DNA of 64,000 nucleotides from Microbacterium sulfonylureivorans (GTDB lineage: Bacteria > Actinomycetota > Actinomycetes > Actinomycetales > Microbacteriaceae): the NCBI RefSeq assembly GCF_003999995.1, contig NZ_RJAD01000003.1, positions 1 through 64,000 on the forward strand. The letters run 5' to 3'. A program made the translations under genes and the position numbers. The notes under the pieces were generated by a model. That model saw only the letters and a list, made by a program, of their open reading frames with translations. It did not search any database and was not told the DNA's origin. Numbering within the stretch: position 1 is the first letter of the stretch; every line of letters begins with the position of its first letter. This document shows positions 44,138 to 52,405 of this stretch, piece after piece.

Positions 44138-45805
44138 CTACAGCTCGCTGACGCGGCCGCCCTCGACCCGCCAGTGCCGGTCCGTCTGCACGGTGGCCAG
44201 CATCCGCCGATCGTGGGTCACCAGCAGCAGACAGCCGTCATACGACTCGAGGGCCTGTTCGAGCTGCTCGATGGCCGGCAGGTCGAGGTGGTTCGTCGGC
44301 TCGTCCAGCACGAGTACGTTGACGCCGCGCGCCTGCAGCAGCGCGAGCCCCGCCCGGGTGCGCTCGCCCGGTGACAGCTCGTCGACGGGCCGCGTCACGT
44401 GGTCGGCCTTCAGCCCGAACTTCGCGAGGAGCGTGCGCACCTCGTCCGGTGCGAGGTCGGGGACGAGCCTGCCGAACGCCTCCGCGAGGGGCCGGGTGCC
44501 GACCAGGAGCGAGCGCGCCTGGTCGATCTCGCCGATCTGCACGTTGGCACCGAGGCTCGCCGATCCCTCGTCCGGCCGCTGAGTGCCCAGCAGCGCGCGG
44601 AGCAGCGTGGATTTTCCCGCACCGTTGGGCCCGGTGATGCCGATCCGCTCCCCTGCGTTCACCTGCAGCGACACCGGGCCGAGAGCGAACGAGCCCTGCC
44701 GGTAGACCGCGGAGTTCAGGGTCGCGACCACCGAGCTCGACCGCGGCGCGGACCCGATGGTGAATTCGAGCTGCCACTCCTTGCGGGGCTCCTCGACCTC
44801 CTCGAGCCGGGCGATCCGACTCTCCATCTGGCGCACCTTCTGCGCCTGCTTCTCACTCGACTCGGTCGCCGCCTTGCGGCGGATCTTGTCGTTGTCGGGA
44901 GACTTCTTCATCGCGTTCCGCACGCCCTGGCTCGACCACTCGCGCTGGATGCGCGCCCTCGCGACGAGATCGGCCTTCTTGTCGGCGAACTCGTCGTACC
45001 TCTCCCGCTGGTGGCGGCGCGCTGTGGCGCGCTCCTCCAGGTACGAGTCGTAGCCGCCGCCGAAGAGTCGGTTCGCCCCCTGGGCGAGGTCGAGTTCGAG
45101 CACCCGGGTGACGCAGCGGGCAAGGAACTCCCGGTCGTGGCTGACGAGAACGACTCCCCCGCGGAGTCCGCGCACGAAGGTCTCGAGCCGATCCAGCCCG
45201 TCGAGGTCGAGATCGTTGGTGGGCTCGTCGAGAAGCACGATGTCGAACCGCGAGAGCAGCAGCGCCGCGAGACCCACGCGAGCGGCCTGGCCGCCCGACA
45301 GGGAGGTCATCGCCGCCCCCTCGATCGGCGTCGCGCCCAGATCGAGGCCGAGATCGGCGAGCACGACCGGCAGGCGCTCCTCCAGGTCGGCGGCGCCGCT
45401 CGCCAGCCATCGATCGAGTGCCGTCGAGTAGACGTCGGCCGGATCAGGCCCGCCCGCAGCCTCAGGCGAGGGCTCGGCGAGCGCCGCGGCCGCGGCATCC
45501 AGGTCCCTCGTCGCCTCGGCGCATCCCGTGCGCCTCGCGATGTACTCCGCGACCGTCTCGCCGGCGAGGCGCTCGTGCTCCTGGGGCAGCCAGCCGACGA
45601 ACGCGTCGGCCGGGGCGAGCGCGATCGTGCCTGCCTGCGGTTCGTGCACGCCCGCCAGCAGCCGAAGCAGCGTCGACTTGCCGGCGCCGGTGGCGCCCAC
45701 CACCCCGATGACGTCGCCGGGGGCGACGGTCAGGTCCAGGGAGTCGAACAGTGTGCGATGGCCGTAGCCTCCTGCGAGGCCCTGCGCCACGAGCGTCGCG
45801 GTCAT
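44138..45805 (-). CDS. ABC-F family ATPase
   Basis: Soluble twin-ATPase that acts on ribosomes (translation factor or antibiotic ribosome protection). 555 residues, no membrane helices. Walker A motifs are GATGAGKST near residue 39 and GPNGAGKST near residue 370; signatures are LSGGQAAR and the variant LSPGERTR. Between domains, about residues 235-320, lies a charged linker (KKSPDNDKIRRKAATESSEK) of the type that reaches into the ribosome. Specific function is not clear: Uup-like and resistance types are hard to separate by eye. ATG 45805 overlaps the preceding stop (TGATG). Confidence 0.9.
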   Translation of the reverse strand: MTATLVAQGLAGGYGHRTLFDSLDLTVAPGDVIGVVGATGAGKSTLLRLLAGVHEPQAGTIALAPADAFVGWLPQEHERLAGETVAEYIARRTGCAEATRDLDAAAAALAEPSPEAAGGPDPADVYSTALDRWLASGAADLEERLPVVLADLGLDLGATPIEGAAMTSLSGGQAARVGLAALLLSRFDIVLLDEPTNDLDLDGLDRLETFVRGLRGGVVLVSHDREFLARCVTRVLELDLAQGANRLFGGGYDSYLEERATARRHQRERYDEFADKKADLVARARIQREWSSQGVRNAMKKSPDNDKIRRKAATESSEKQAQKVRQMESRIARLEEVEEPRKEWQLEFTIGSAPRSSSVVATLNSAVYRQGSFALGPVSLQVNAGERIGITGPNGAGKSTLLRALLGTQRPDEGSASLGANVQIGEIDQARSLLVGTRPLAEAFGRLVPDLAPDEVRTLLAKFGLKADHVTRPVDELSPGERTRAGLALLQARGVNVLVLDEPTNHLDLPAIEQLEQALESYDGCLLLVTHDRRMLATVQTDRHWRVEGGRVSEL

Positions 45806-46377
45806 CAGTCCCAGTCGAGGTATTCCTCGATGACGACGGCCGTCTCGATGGGGTGCGTCGCCGGGAAGCGGTGGTCCGCGCCCGCGATGTTCGCGATGCT
45901 CGCGCGCTCGGGGGCGGTGGACTGCAGCCTCTCGCCCTGGGCCACGGGGGTGATGTCGTCGTCCGTCCCCTGGATGATCAGGACGGGGATCACCGGCGCG
46001 AGGGGGATGTCCTCGTCCTCGACCCCCAGGAGGAGCAGGCCGTTCACGCGATCGGCGTGCGCCGAGGCGAACGTGCGCGCGACAGTGCCGCCGGCGCCGT
46101 GCCCGCCGATCCACGCGTGATCGAGACCGAGGTGGTCGATCACGTCGGCGGTGTCCTGCCGGCGCTCGTCCGTCGTCGCCGAGCCGCCGGAGCTCGTCCG
46201 CGTGCCGATCCGCACGACGTGGAACCCGGCCTCCTCGGCGAGATAGTGCGCGACGACTCCGAGGGCGTCTCCGTCCAGGCCGCTCTCCGGGAGCAGGACC
46301 AGCGCGACCGGGCCGTCGCCCTCGACGGCGTAGGGGATCGCCCGCCCCTCGGGCTCGAGGATCTGGGTGTCCGTCAT
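45805..46377 (-). CDS. Alpha/beta-hydrolase fold protein lacking the nucleophile serine
   Basis: 190 residues with a compact alpha/beta-hydrolase fold. The nucleophile elbow, usually GxSxG, reads GGHGAGG (Gly94 replaces Ser, codon GGC). The acid in QGTDDDITP (about 140) and His169 in GADHRF are in place. Hydrolysis by the usual mechanism is therefore not expected, and a binding or pseudo-enzyme role is inferred. The protein is short and lacks a lid domain. AAGGA lies about 10 nt before the ATG. It is translationally coupled to the ABC-F gene downstream by a TGATG overlap. Confidence 0.78.
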   Translation of the reverse strand: MTDTQILEPEGRAIPYAVEGDGPVALVLLPESGLDGDALGVVAHYLAEEAGFHVVRIGTRTSSGGSATTDERRQDTADVIDHLGLDHAWIGGHGAGGTVARTFASAHADRVNGLLLLGVEDEDIPLAPVIPVLIIQGTDDDITPVAQGERLQSTAPERASIANIAGADHRFPATHPIETAVVIEEYLDWD

Positions 46378-46408
46378 CGTGGTGAATCCTTCGCTGTCGT
46401 GGTCGGCG

Positions 46409-47482
46409 TCAGACGTTGAACCGGAACTCGACGACGTCGCCGTCCTGCATGACGTAGTCCTTGCCCTCGAGGCGGGCCTTGCCCTTTGCACGTGCCTCGA
46501 TGACGGATCCCGTCGCGACGAGGTCGTGGAACGAGATGACCTCCGCCTTGATGAAGCCCTTCTCGAAGTCGGTGTGGATGACGCCCGCTGCCTGCGGCGC
46601 CTTCCAGCCCTTGCCGATCGTCCAGGCGCGCGCTTCCTTCGGACCTGCCGTGAGGTAGGTCTGGAGTCCGAGGGTGTCGAACCCGATGCGGGCGAGCTGA
46701 TCGAGGCCCGACTCGTCCTGGCCGGTGGAGGCCAGCAGTTCGGCGGCGTCCTCGGGGTCGAGGTCGATGAGCTCGGACTCGATCTTCGCGTCGAGGAACA
46801 CCGCCTGGGCGGGCGCGACCAGAGCGGCCAGCTCGGCCTTGCGCGAGGCATCCGTCAGCACCGCCTCGTCGACGTTGAAGACGAAGATGAAGGGCTTCGC
46901 GGTCAGCAGCCCGAGCTCCTTGATCGGAGTGAGGTCGATCGCCGACGCCGACAGCAGGACGCCGCGCTCGAGCGCGTCCTTGGCCTCGACGGCCGTGGAC
47001 AGCACGGAGGGATCGAGCTTCTTGCCCTTGACCTCCTTCTCGTACCGGGTGATCGCCTTCTCGAGCGTCTCGAGGTCGGCGAGCTGCAGCTCGGCGTTGA
47101 TCGTCTCCATGTCGTTCTTCGGGTCGACCGTGCCCTCGACGTGCACGACGTCGTCGTCGGCGAAGCCGCGCACGACCTGGGCGATGGCGTCGGCCTCGCG
47201 GATGTTCGCGAGGAACTTGTTCCCGAGGCCCTCGCCCTCGCTCGCTCCGCGGACGATGCCGGCGATGTCGACGAACGACACGGCGGCGGGGAGGATCCGC
47301 TCGCTGTGGAAGATGTCGGCCAGCGTCTGCAGACGCGGGTCGGGGAGATTCACGACACCGACGTTCGGCTCGATCGTCGCGAACGGGTAGTTCGCTGCGA
47401 GAACCTGGTTCTTGGTCAGTGCGTTGAAGAGGGTGGACTTGCCGACGTTGGGCAGTCCGACGATTCCGATGGTGAGAGCCAC
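46409..47482 (-). CDS. ychF: Redox-regulated ATPase YchF (Obg family)
   Basis: Universally conserved P-loop ATPase linked to ribosomes and oxidative stress. 357 residues. GIVGLPNVGKST (about 5-16), DIAGIVRGASEGEGLG (switch region), and NVDEAV in place of the G4 NKxD, the change that gives ATP preference. A C-terminal TGS domain ends KDYVMQDGDVVEFRFNV. GTG 47482 gives the usual MALTIGIVGLP start and has a TAGACT box 8 nt upstream; a GTG two codons earlier is too near that box. Confidence 0.95.
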   Translation of the reverse strand: MALTIGIVGLPNVGKSTLFNALTKNQVLAANYPFATIEPNVGVVNLPDPRLQTLADIFHSERILPAAVSFVDIAGIVRGASEGEGLGNKFLANIREADAIAQVVRGFADDDVVHVEGTVDPKNDMETINAELQLADLETLEKAITRYEKEVKGKKLDPSVLSTAVEAKDALERGVLLSASAIDLTPIKELGLLTAKPFIFVFNVDEAVLTDASRKAELAALVAPAQAVFLDAKIESELIDLDPEDAAELLASTGQDESGLDQLARIGFDTLGLQTYLTAGPKEARAWTIGKGWKAPQAAGVIHTDFEKGFIKAEVISFHDLVATGSVIEARAKGKARLEGKDYVMQDGDVVEFRFNV

Positions 47483-47490
47483 GGGCACTC

Positions 47491-47496
47491 AGTCTA
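47491..47496 (-). promoter_or_regulatory. -10 box (TAGACT) of ychF
   Basis: TAGACT, 8 nt before GTG 47482. It decides between two in-frame GTG codons for the ychF start. Confidence 0.5.
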
Positions 47497-47529
47497 CGTG
47501 GGGCGGATGCCGCTCCCGACGCCGGCTCC

Positions 47530-48246
47530 TCAGCCCGCGCCGAGCAGCTCGTACAGCTCCCGCAGGTTCGCGACGACTGTCGCGGGCCAGCCCGCTCCCG
47601 CCGCGCCGACGGTGCCGCGGTCGATCCACACCGCGGTGAGTCCGGCATCCCGTGCCCCGGCGATGTCGGCGACGAGGTTGTCGCCCACGTGCAGCGCCTC
47701 GGCGGCCGTCACGCCGAGGCCGTCGAGGGCGAGGTCGAAGATCTCGCCGTCGGGCTTGTGCACGCCGTGCTCGCCCGACACGATCACGACGTCGAAGGCG
47801 TCCTCGATCCCGACCGCCCGCAGCTTCGCGCGCTGCAGTCCGCTCGGCCCGTTGGTGATGAGCGCGAGGGGAATGCCGCGTTCCCGCAGCCGTGCCAGCA
47901 CCTCCGCCGACTCCTCGTACAGTCGGAACGCGGTCTCCTCGGTCGCGGTTTGCAGCGCGTGGGCCTCGACCGCAGCCGCGGCATCGGCGACCCCGACCTC
48001 CGCGAGCGCCCGGCGCCACACCTCGGTGGGCACCGACTCCGGTGCGAGCTCGCCGCGCAGCCACGCCTCGCCCATCTCGGGCCAGCACTCCCACCACACC
48101 CGCTCGTTCGCGTCGGCGAGAGCCGACGGGTCGATCCCGTATCGCTCGGCGAGCCGCGCGGCGACCTCGCGCACGACGCCGTCGACGTGATCGTCACGAA
48201 GCAGGGTGCCGTCGAGGTCGAAGCAGGCCGCCCGGGCGAGACTCAC
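47530..48246 (-). CDS. HAD family hydrolase (phosphatase-like)
   Basis: Cytoplasmic haloacid dehalogenase-fold enzyme, 238 residues. Motif I FDLDGTLLRDD (nucleophile Asp9), motif II LITNGPSG near residue 127, motif III lysine in GVHKPDGEIF near 162 and motif IV HVGDNLVADIAGA near 185. The helical cap between I and II fits type C1. Substrate is unknown, perhaps a phosphosugar or nucleotide. GTG 48246 overlaps the upstream reductase gene (GTGA), so the pair is co-transcribed. Confidence 0.9.
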   Translation of the reverse strand: MSLARAACFDLDGTLLRDDHVDGVVREVAARLAERYGIDPSALADANERVWWECWPEMGEAWLRGELAPESVPTEVWRRALAEVGVADAAAAVEAHALQTATEETAFRLYEESAEVLARLRERGIPLALITNGPSGLQRAKLRAVGIEDAFDVVIVSGEHGVHKPDGEIFDLALDGLGVTAAEALHVGDNLVADIAGARDAGLTAVWIDRGTVGAAGAGWPATVVANLRELYELLGAG

Positions 48247-48866
48247 GCGTCAGCCCCGACCGGGTCGACCCGCCAGCGCACCAGGACGTTGCCCGACTCC
48301 TCCCAGGCGTGCGTGCCGAGGAGCTTCAGCGCCGCGCGCGGGCGCTCATCGAACAGGGGGACGCCGGAGCCGGCGACGAGCGGGAAGGTCACGAGGTGCA
48401 GCTCGTCGACGAGGCCCGCGCGCATCAGGTCGTTCCACAGGACGCGTCCGAGGAGGATCAGGATGCCGCGCCCGTCGCCCGCCTTCAGCGCGGCGACCTC
48501 GGCACGGGCGTCGGCGATGCGCACGATGCGCACGTTCTCATATGCTGCGACGTCGTCGTCGGTGATCTTGTCGGAGACGATGAGCTTCTCGACGCCGAGG
48601 ATGAGCTCGGCGAACTCGCGGCGGATGGCGGTCGCTGCCGGGTCGGCTCGCACACCCGTCCAGTACCCCAGGTTGCCGAGCGCCGACCGGCGGCCCGACA
48701 GCACGAGCGTGCCGGACTCGCGGAGCAGACCCGTCGTGTAGTGGTCGAAGCTGTCGGCGCCGGCGTAGTCGGGGTGCTGGTGCTCGAAGAACGAGCCGAT
48801 GTCGTGGTCGTCGTCCTCGTACCTGCCGTCGACGGTGACGAAGTTGCAGACGGTGAGCGTGCGCAT
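48243..48866 (-). CDS. Dihydrofolate reductase family protein (RibD C-terminal-like)
   Basis: 207 residues with the DHFR-like fold used by the reductase half of RibD. Start MRTLTVCNFVTVDGRYEDDD, then SGRRSALGNL and GILILLGRVLWNDLMRAGLVDELHLVTFPLVAGSGVPLFDE (the conserved nucleotide-binding and C-terminal region, quoted in parts). An NADPH-dependent reductase of unknown substrate is inferred. ATG 48866 is preferred to GTG 48875: a TAGCGT box ends 7 nt before it and includes the GTG region. Confidence 0.85.
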   Translation of the reverse strand: MRTLTVCNFVTVDGRYEDDDHDIGSFFEHQHPDYAGADSFDHYTTGLLRESGTLVLSGRRSALGNLGYWTGVRADPAATAIRREFAELILGVEKLIVSDKITDDDVAAYENVRIVRIADARAEVAALKAGDGRGILILLGRVLWNDLMRAGLVDELHLVTFPLVAGSGVPLFDERPRAALKLLGTHAWEESGNVLVRWRVDPVGADA

Positions 48867-48899
48867 GCCCGCCACGCTAGTCCCGCCGCCCGACGCACG

Positions 48900-49658
48900 C
48901 TAACGACGGACAGCCCGGAACGCGTCGGTGCGGTACGGCATGTCCACCACCGCGACGCCGTCGCCGTTCGGACGGCTGCCGGCGTCGAACAGTTCGCCGA
49001 CCTCGCGCAGGATGCGGGCGCGATCGGCATCCTCCGCCGTGATGACGTAGCTGCGCGACGCGACCATGTCGAGGAGGGCGGCGCGGCCGATGGTGCGGGT
49101 CCACGACCAGCTGCGGGTCTCGACGGGCCCGAACGTCGTGCCCACGGTGGGGCCGCCGTCGGCGATCATCTGCTCGGCGCTGCTCGCATGCATGATCGCA
49201 GTGAGGCTCCGGATCCACGGGTCGGATTCGTCGCGGATGTTCCACACCAGCCCCAGGATGCCGCCGACCCGCAGCACGCGGGCCGCCTCGGTCGACGCCG
49301 CGTCGGCATCGACCCAGTGCCACGCCTGGCCGAGCAGCAGCGCATCGACGGCGGCGTCGGGCAGCGGCATCCGCTCGGCCGTTCCGACGAAGGTGGGGAC
49401 GCCGTGGACGTGCTCGCGCAGCGACGCCAGCATGCCGGCGTCGGGGTCGATCGCCACGACGTCGGCTCCGGTCTCGACGATCGTGCGGGTGAGCTTGCCG
49501 GTCCCGGCGCCGACATCGGCCACCCGCAGGGCGCGGCCGTCCACCCGGACGGGCGCGAGCATCCATTCGACCGCCTCGCGCGGGTAGTCCGGCCGCCCGG
49601 ACTCGTACGCGCTCGCGGCGGCACCGAACGACAGGGACATCTCCTCGCGGCTGGCCAT
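48900..49658 (-). CDS. Class I SAM-dependent methyltransferase
   Basis: 252 residues of the UbiE/Methyltransf_11 type. SAM motif VADVGAGTGKLTRTIVE near residue 47, acidic VAIDPD (about 68), GTAERMPLPDAAVDALLLGQAWHW near residue 92-115 (quoted by GTAERMPLPD and AWHW). Acceptor unknown. A TAGGCT box lies 6 nt before ATG 49658, and a GGAG is within that gap. It is divergent from the exonuclease gene. Confidence 0.88.
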   Translation of the reverse strand: MASREEMSLSFGAAASAYESGRPDYPREAVEWMLAPVRVDGRALRVADVGAGTGKLTRTIVETGADVVAIDPDAGMLASLREHVHGVPTFVGTAERMPLPDAAVDALLLGQAWHWVDADAASTEAARVLRVGGILGLVWNIRDESDPWIRSLTAIMHASSAEQMIADGGPTVGTTFGPVETRSWSWTRTIGRAALLDMVASRSYVITAEDADRARILREVGELFDAGSRPNGDGVAVVDMPYRTDAFRAVRR

Positions 49659-49763
49659 GCTCCGAGCCTATGCCGGGGCGCGACGCCGATGCGGCGAGAT
49701 CCGATGCGGGCGAGTCCGGCGCGCCTGGCCGGGACCGCGCGGCGGGCGGGCGAATCTGAGGGC

Positions 49764-50366
49764 GTGCCACTGGACTTCACCGCGATCGACTTCGAGACGG
49801 CGAACTCCAGCAACGCCTCGGCCTGTGCGGTCGGGCTGGTGCGCGTGCGCGGCGGCGTCGTCGTCGCCCAGACGGGATGGCTGATCCAGCCGCCCCCCGG
49901 CCACGACCGCTTCTTCGAGCTGAACACGCGCATCCACGGCATCACGGCCGACGACGTGATCGGGGCCGCCACCTGGACGGGGCAGCTGGCGGCGCTCATC
50001 GACTTCGTCGGCGACGACGTGCTCGTGGCGCACAACGCCGGGTTCGACATGGCCGTGATCAAGCGGGCGTGCGAGGCGACCGGCGACGAGTGCCCGCCGT
50101 ATCGCTACGCCTGCAGCCTCCAGGTGGCCCGACGGGTCTACCAGCTGGAGTCCTATCGCCTGCCGTTCGTGGCCGCGGAGGCGGGGTTCGCCGAGTTCGC
50201 GCACCACAATGCGACGGCTGACGCCCTCGCCTGTGCGCACGTCATGATCGACGCCGCCCGCCGGGTCGGCGCGGACGACATCGCCGAACTCGCGGAAGGC
50301 GCCGGCGTGCGTGTCTCGCAGATCGTGGTGGCCGAGGCTCCCGCCGTGTCGTTCGCGGTGGCCTGA
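49764..50366 (+). CDS. DEDDh 3'-5' exonuclease (DnaQ-like)
   Basis: 200 residues with the exonuclease fold of the DNA polymerase III epsilon family. Exo I: FTAIDFETA (about residue 5-13), Exo II: HNAGFDMAVI near residue 93, Exo III: HHNATADALA near 150 (His and Asp). All catalytic acids are present. It is a stand-alone enzyme, so a role in repair or RNA trimming is inferred. GTG 49764 has a GAATCT box 6 nt upstream. Confidence 0.88.
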   Translation: MPLDFTAIDFETANSSNASACAVGLVRVRGGVVVAQTGWLIQPPPGHDRFFELNTRIHGITADDVIGAATWTGQLAALIDFVGDDVLVAHNAGFDMAVIKRACEATGDECPPYRYACSLQVARRVYQLESYRLPFVAAEAGFAEFAHHNATADALACAHVMIDAARRVGADDIAELAEGAGVRVSQIVVAEAPAVSFAVA

Positions 50367-50433
50367 CGGGCGAAGACCGGATGCCGCGGCACGCCGCGCT
50401 CGGGATGTCGGAGGCCTCCCCCATCCTGAACGC

Positions 50434-51780
50434 ATGGACGCACTCCTCGTCTCGATGATCGCCGTGGCGACGCTGGCGCTCGGCGCGCTCGCGGGCTGGA
50501 CGGCCGGGCTCGCCCGCGGGGCGGCGCGAGCGGCCCGAGAGCAGTCCGAGCTCCACGCCCGTCTCGCCGGCGCCGAGGCGACGAGGCAGGGAGTGCAGGC
50601 GCAGCTCGAGCATCAGCAGGTGCTCTACCGCGAGCTGGCGGCGCAGGCCCGGCACGACCAGGCATCCCGTGAGGAGCGCGAGCGGCGCGAGCAGTCGGTG
50701 CTGCGCGCGCTCGCACCGGTGCACGAGACGCTGGTCGCGATGCAGTCCAAGGTCGGCGAGCTGGAGCGCGACCGCCACACCCAGTTCGGCACGCTCGCCG
50801 AGCAGCTGCGACGAGCGCACGAGTCCGACGAGGCCCTGCGTGCGACGACCGAGTCGCTCGCGAGCGCGTTGCGCTCCGGCAGCACCCGCGGCGTGTGGGG
50901 CGAGACGCAGCTGCGTCGCGTCGTCGAGGCCGCAGGCCTCACGCGCTACGTCGACTTCGATCTTCAGGCGTCGATCACGTCGGATGCCGGAGCCGGCCGC
51001 CCCGACATGGTGATCCGCCTTCCCGGCGACAAGGCGATCGCCGTCGACGCAAAGGTGCCCCTCGACGCATACCTCGAGGCGAGCGCGATCCCGCTGACCG
51101 CCCAGGGTGCCGAGGCGGCGCGGCGGCGCGCCCTGCTCGACAAGCACGTCCGCGCGGTGCGCGCCCACGTCGACGCTCTCGCGAAGAAGGCCTACTGGTC
51201 GGGCCTGCCGTCGAGCCCCGAGTTCGTGGTCTGTTTCGTGCCCAGCGAGTCGCTGCTGGCCGCGGCCCTCGAGGAAGACCCGTCGCTGCTCGACTATTCG
51301 TTCGGCAAGCGCGTGGCGCTGGCCTCGCCGGTCAACCTGTGGGCGGTGCTCAAGACGGTGGCCTACACCTGGACGCAGCAGGACGTCTCGGCCGAGGCGC
51401 GCACGCTGTTCGAGCTCGGCAACCAGCTCTACGAGCGGCTCGGCTCCCTCGCGGGCCACGCCGACGACCTCCGCCGTGCGATCGAGCGCACGGTCGACAG
51501 CTACAACCGGTTCGCCGGCTCGCTCGAGTCGCGCGTGCTCGTGAGCGCCCGCCGCTTCCCCGGCATCGACGCGACGAAGCTCGACGCCGTGAACGAACCG
51601 GCCACGATCGAGAAGACCCCGCGCCGCCTCACCGCGCCGGAGTTCCTCGACGAGACGCTCGAACGCGACGCCGAGGCGCCGCCCGTGTCGCGCTTCTCCG
51701 AAGTGCCGCTCATCGACGAGCAGACGGCGACGGCAGACCTGGGCGAACTGCGCGAGAGGATCACCCCCGCGGTCGACTGA
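50434..51780 (+). CDS. rmuC: DNA recombination protein RmuC
   Basis: 448 residues. N-terminal membrane helix (about 3-25), a long coiled coil rich in Arg, Glu and Gln to about residue 140, then the RmuC nuclease-like domain: RGVWGETQLRRVVEAAG near residue 152, GRPDMVIRLPGDKAIAVDAKVPLDAY near 190-215 (acid and lysine of a restriction-like fold) and SLESRVLVSARRF. RmuC limits inversions and DNA rearrangements. A CATCCT box lies 6 nt before ATG 50434. Confidence 0.92.
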   Translation: MDALLVSMIAVATLALGALAGWTAGLARGAARAAREQSELHARLAGAEATRQGVQAQLEHQQVLYRELAAQARHDQASREERERREQSVLRALAPVHETLVAMQSKVGELERDRHTQFGTLAEQLRRAHESDEALRATTESLASALRSGSTRGVWGETQLRRVVEAAGLTRYVDFDLQASITSDAGAGRPDMVIRLPGDKAIAVDAKVPLDAYLEASAIPLTAQGAEAARRRALLDKHVRAVRAHVDALAKKAYWSGLPSSPEFVVCFVPSESLLAAALEEDPSLLDYSFGKRVALASPVNLWAVLKTVAYTWTQQDVSAEARTLFELGNQLYERLGSLAGHADDLRRAIERTVDSYNRFAGSLESRVLVSARRFPGIDATKLDAVNEPATIEKTPRRLTAPEFLDETLERDAEAPPVSRFSEVPLIDEQTATADLGELRERITPAVD

Positions 51781-51816
51781 CGGCCGCAGCGACGATCGCG
51801 TATGAGCGCTGCGCGC

Positions 51817-52041
51817 TCAGGCGCCGCCGGGCACGAAGCTGAGGAGTGCGATCACGGCCGCCGAGACGATCACGAAGGCGCCGATCATCCACCAGGCGCT
51901 GATCTCGTGTCCCTCGTCGCGGCGGACCCGCAGAAGCACGTCGGGCCGACGTGCCGGATCGACGGTGTTGGCCACGACCGCGTTCGCGACGACGGCGTGC
52001 GCGCCGGTCTGCGGCGACGAGCCGCCCACCTGTCCGGACAT
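51817..52041 (-). CDS. Small membrane protein of unknown function
   Basis: 74 residues. A polar N-terminal half is followed by a single membrane helix near 50-70 (WWMIGAFVIVSAAVIALLSF). No motif beyond the tail anchor. GGGAG lies 5-6 nt before the ATG. It converges on rmuC with 36 bp between. Confidence 0.65.
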   Translation of the reverse strand: MSGQVGGSSPQTGAHAVVANAVVANTVDPARRPDVLLRVRRDEGHEISAWWMIGAFVIVSAAVIALLSFVPGGA

Positions 52042-52405
52042 CGAAAACTCCCTCGCATCGGAAACACGAGTCGCCGTCGACCCGGATCCGATTCTGCCAG
52101 AGTCCGGCTACGAACGAGTCACGAAACAGTCACAACAGCCCCATTCGTCACTGCTGCCACACTGACCCCCGCGCGATCTGTCCCCTGCTCGACTCGACCC
52201 GCCCCACCTCGACGCCGAGCCTCGGTTCCACCGCGCCACAGCACGACTCACCGCCCCCGCGAGCGACCATTCCGCGCGGTCGAACCTGCCTTCCGTGACG
52301 CAGCCTCGACTCAACCGCGCCACATCGCGACGCGGAACCGCCACGCACCACCATTCGGCGCGGTCGAACCTGCCTCCGGGAGGCGCCGCACGCCGATCCG
52401 GCGCG
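52042..52405. repeat. Gene-free region with an imperfect 84-bp tandem duplication
   Basis: No convincing gene on either strand across 364 bp. Two copies of a unit are spaced 84 bp apart: ACCGCGCCACA at 52230 and 52314, and CCATTCNGCGCGGTCGAACCTGCCT at 52267 and 52351 (one mismatch). Within each copy ACCGCG faces CGCGGT, so each can form a long-looped stem. The minus-strand frames over it change with the repeat and look non-coding. The region holds the 3' end of glpX transcripts and the upstream sequence of the small membrane protein gene. Confidence 0.7.

Noticed and set aside
52265..52300. GGTCGAACC as a tRNA T-arm
   Set aside because: No acceptor, D-arm or anticodon stem can be built around it; the string recurs as part of the 84-bp duplication.
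52108..52354. Two minus-strand frames of about 70 codons in the glpX downstream region
   Set aside because: They run through the 84-bp duplication in different frames, are rich in Arg, Gly and Ser, and have no promoter or Shine-Dalgarno signal.
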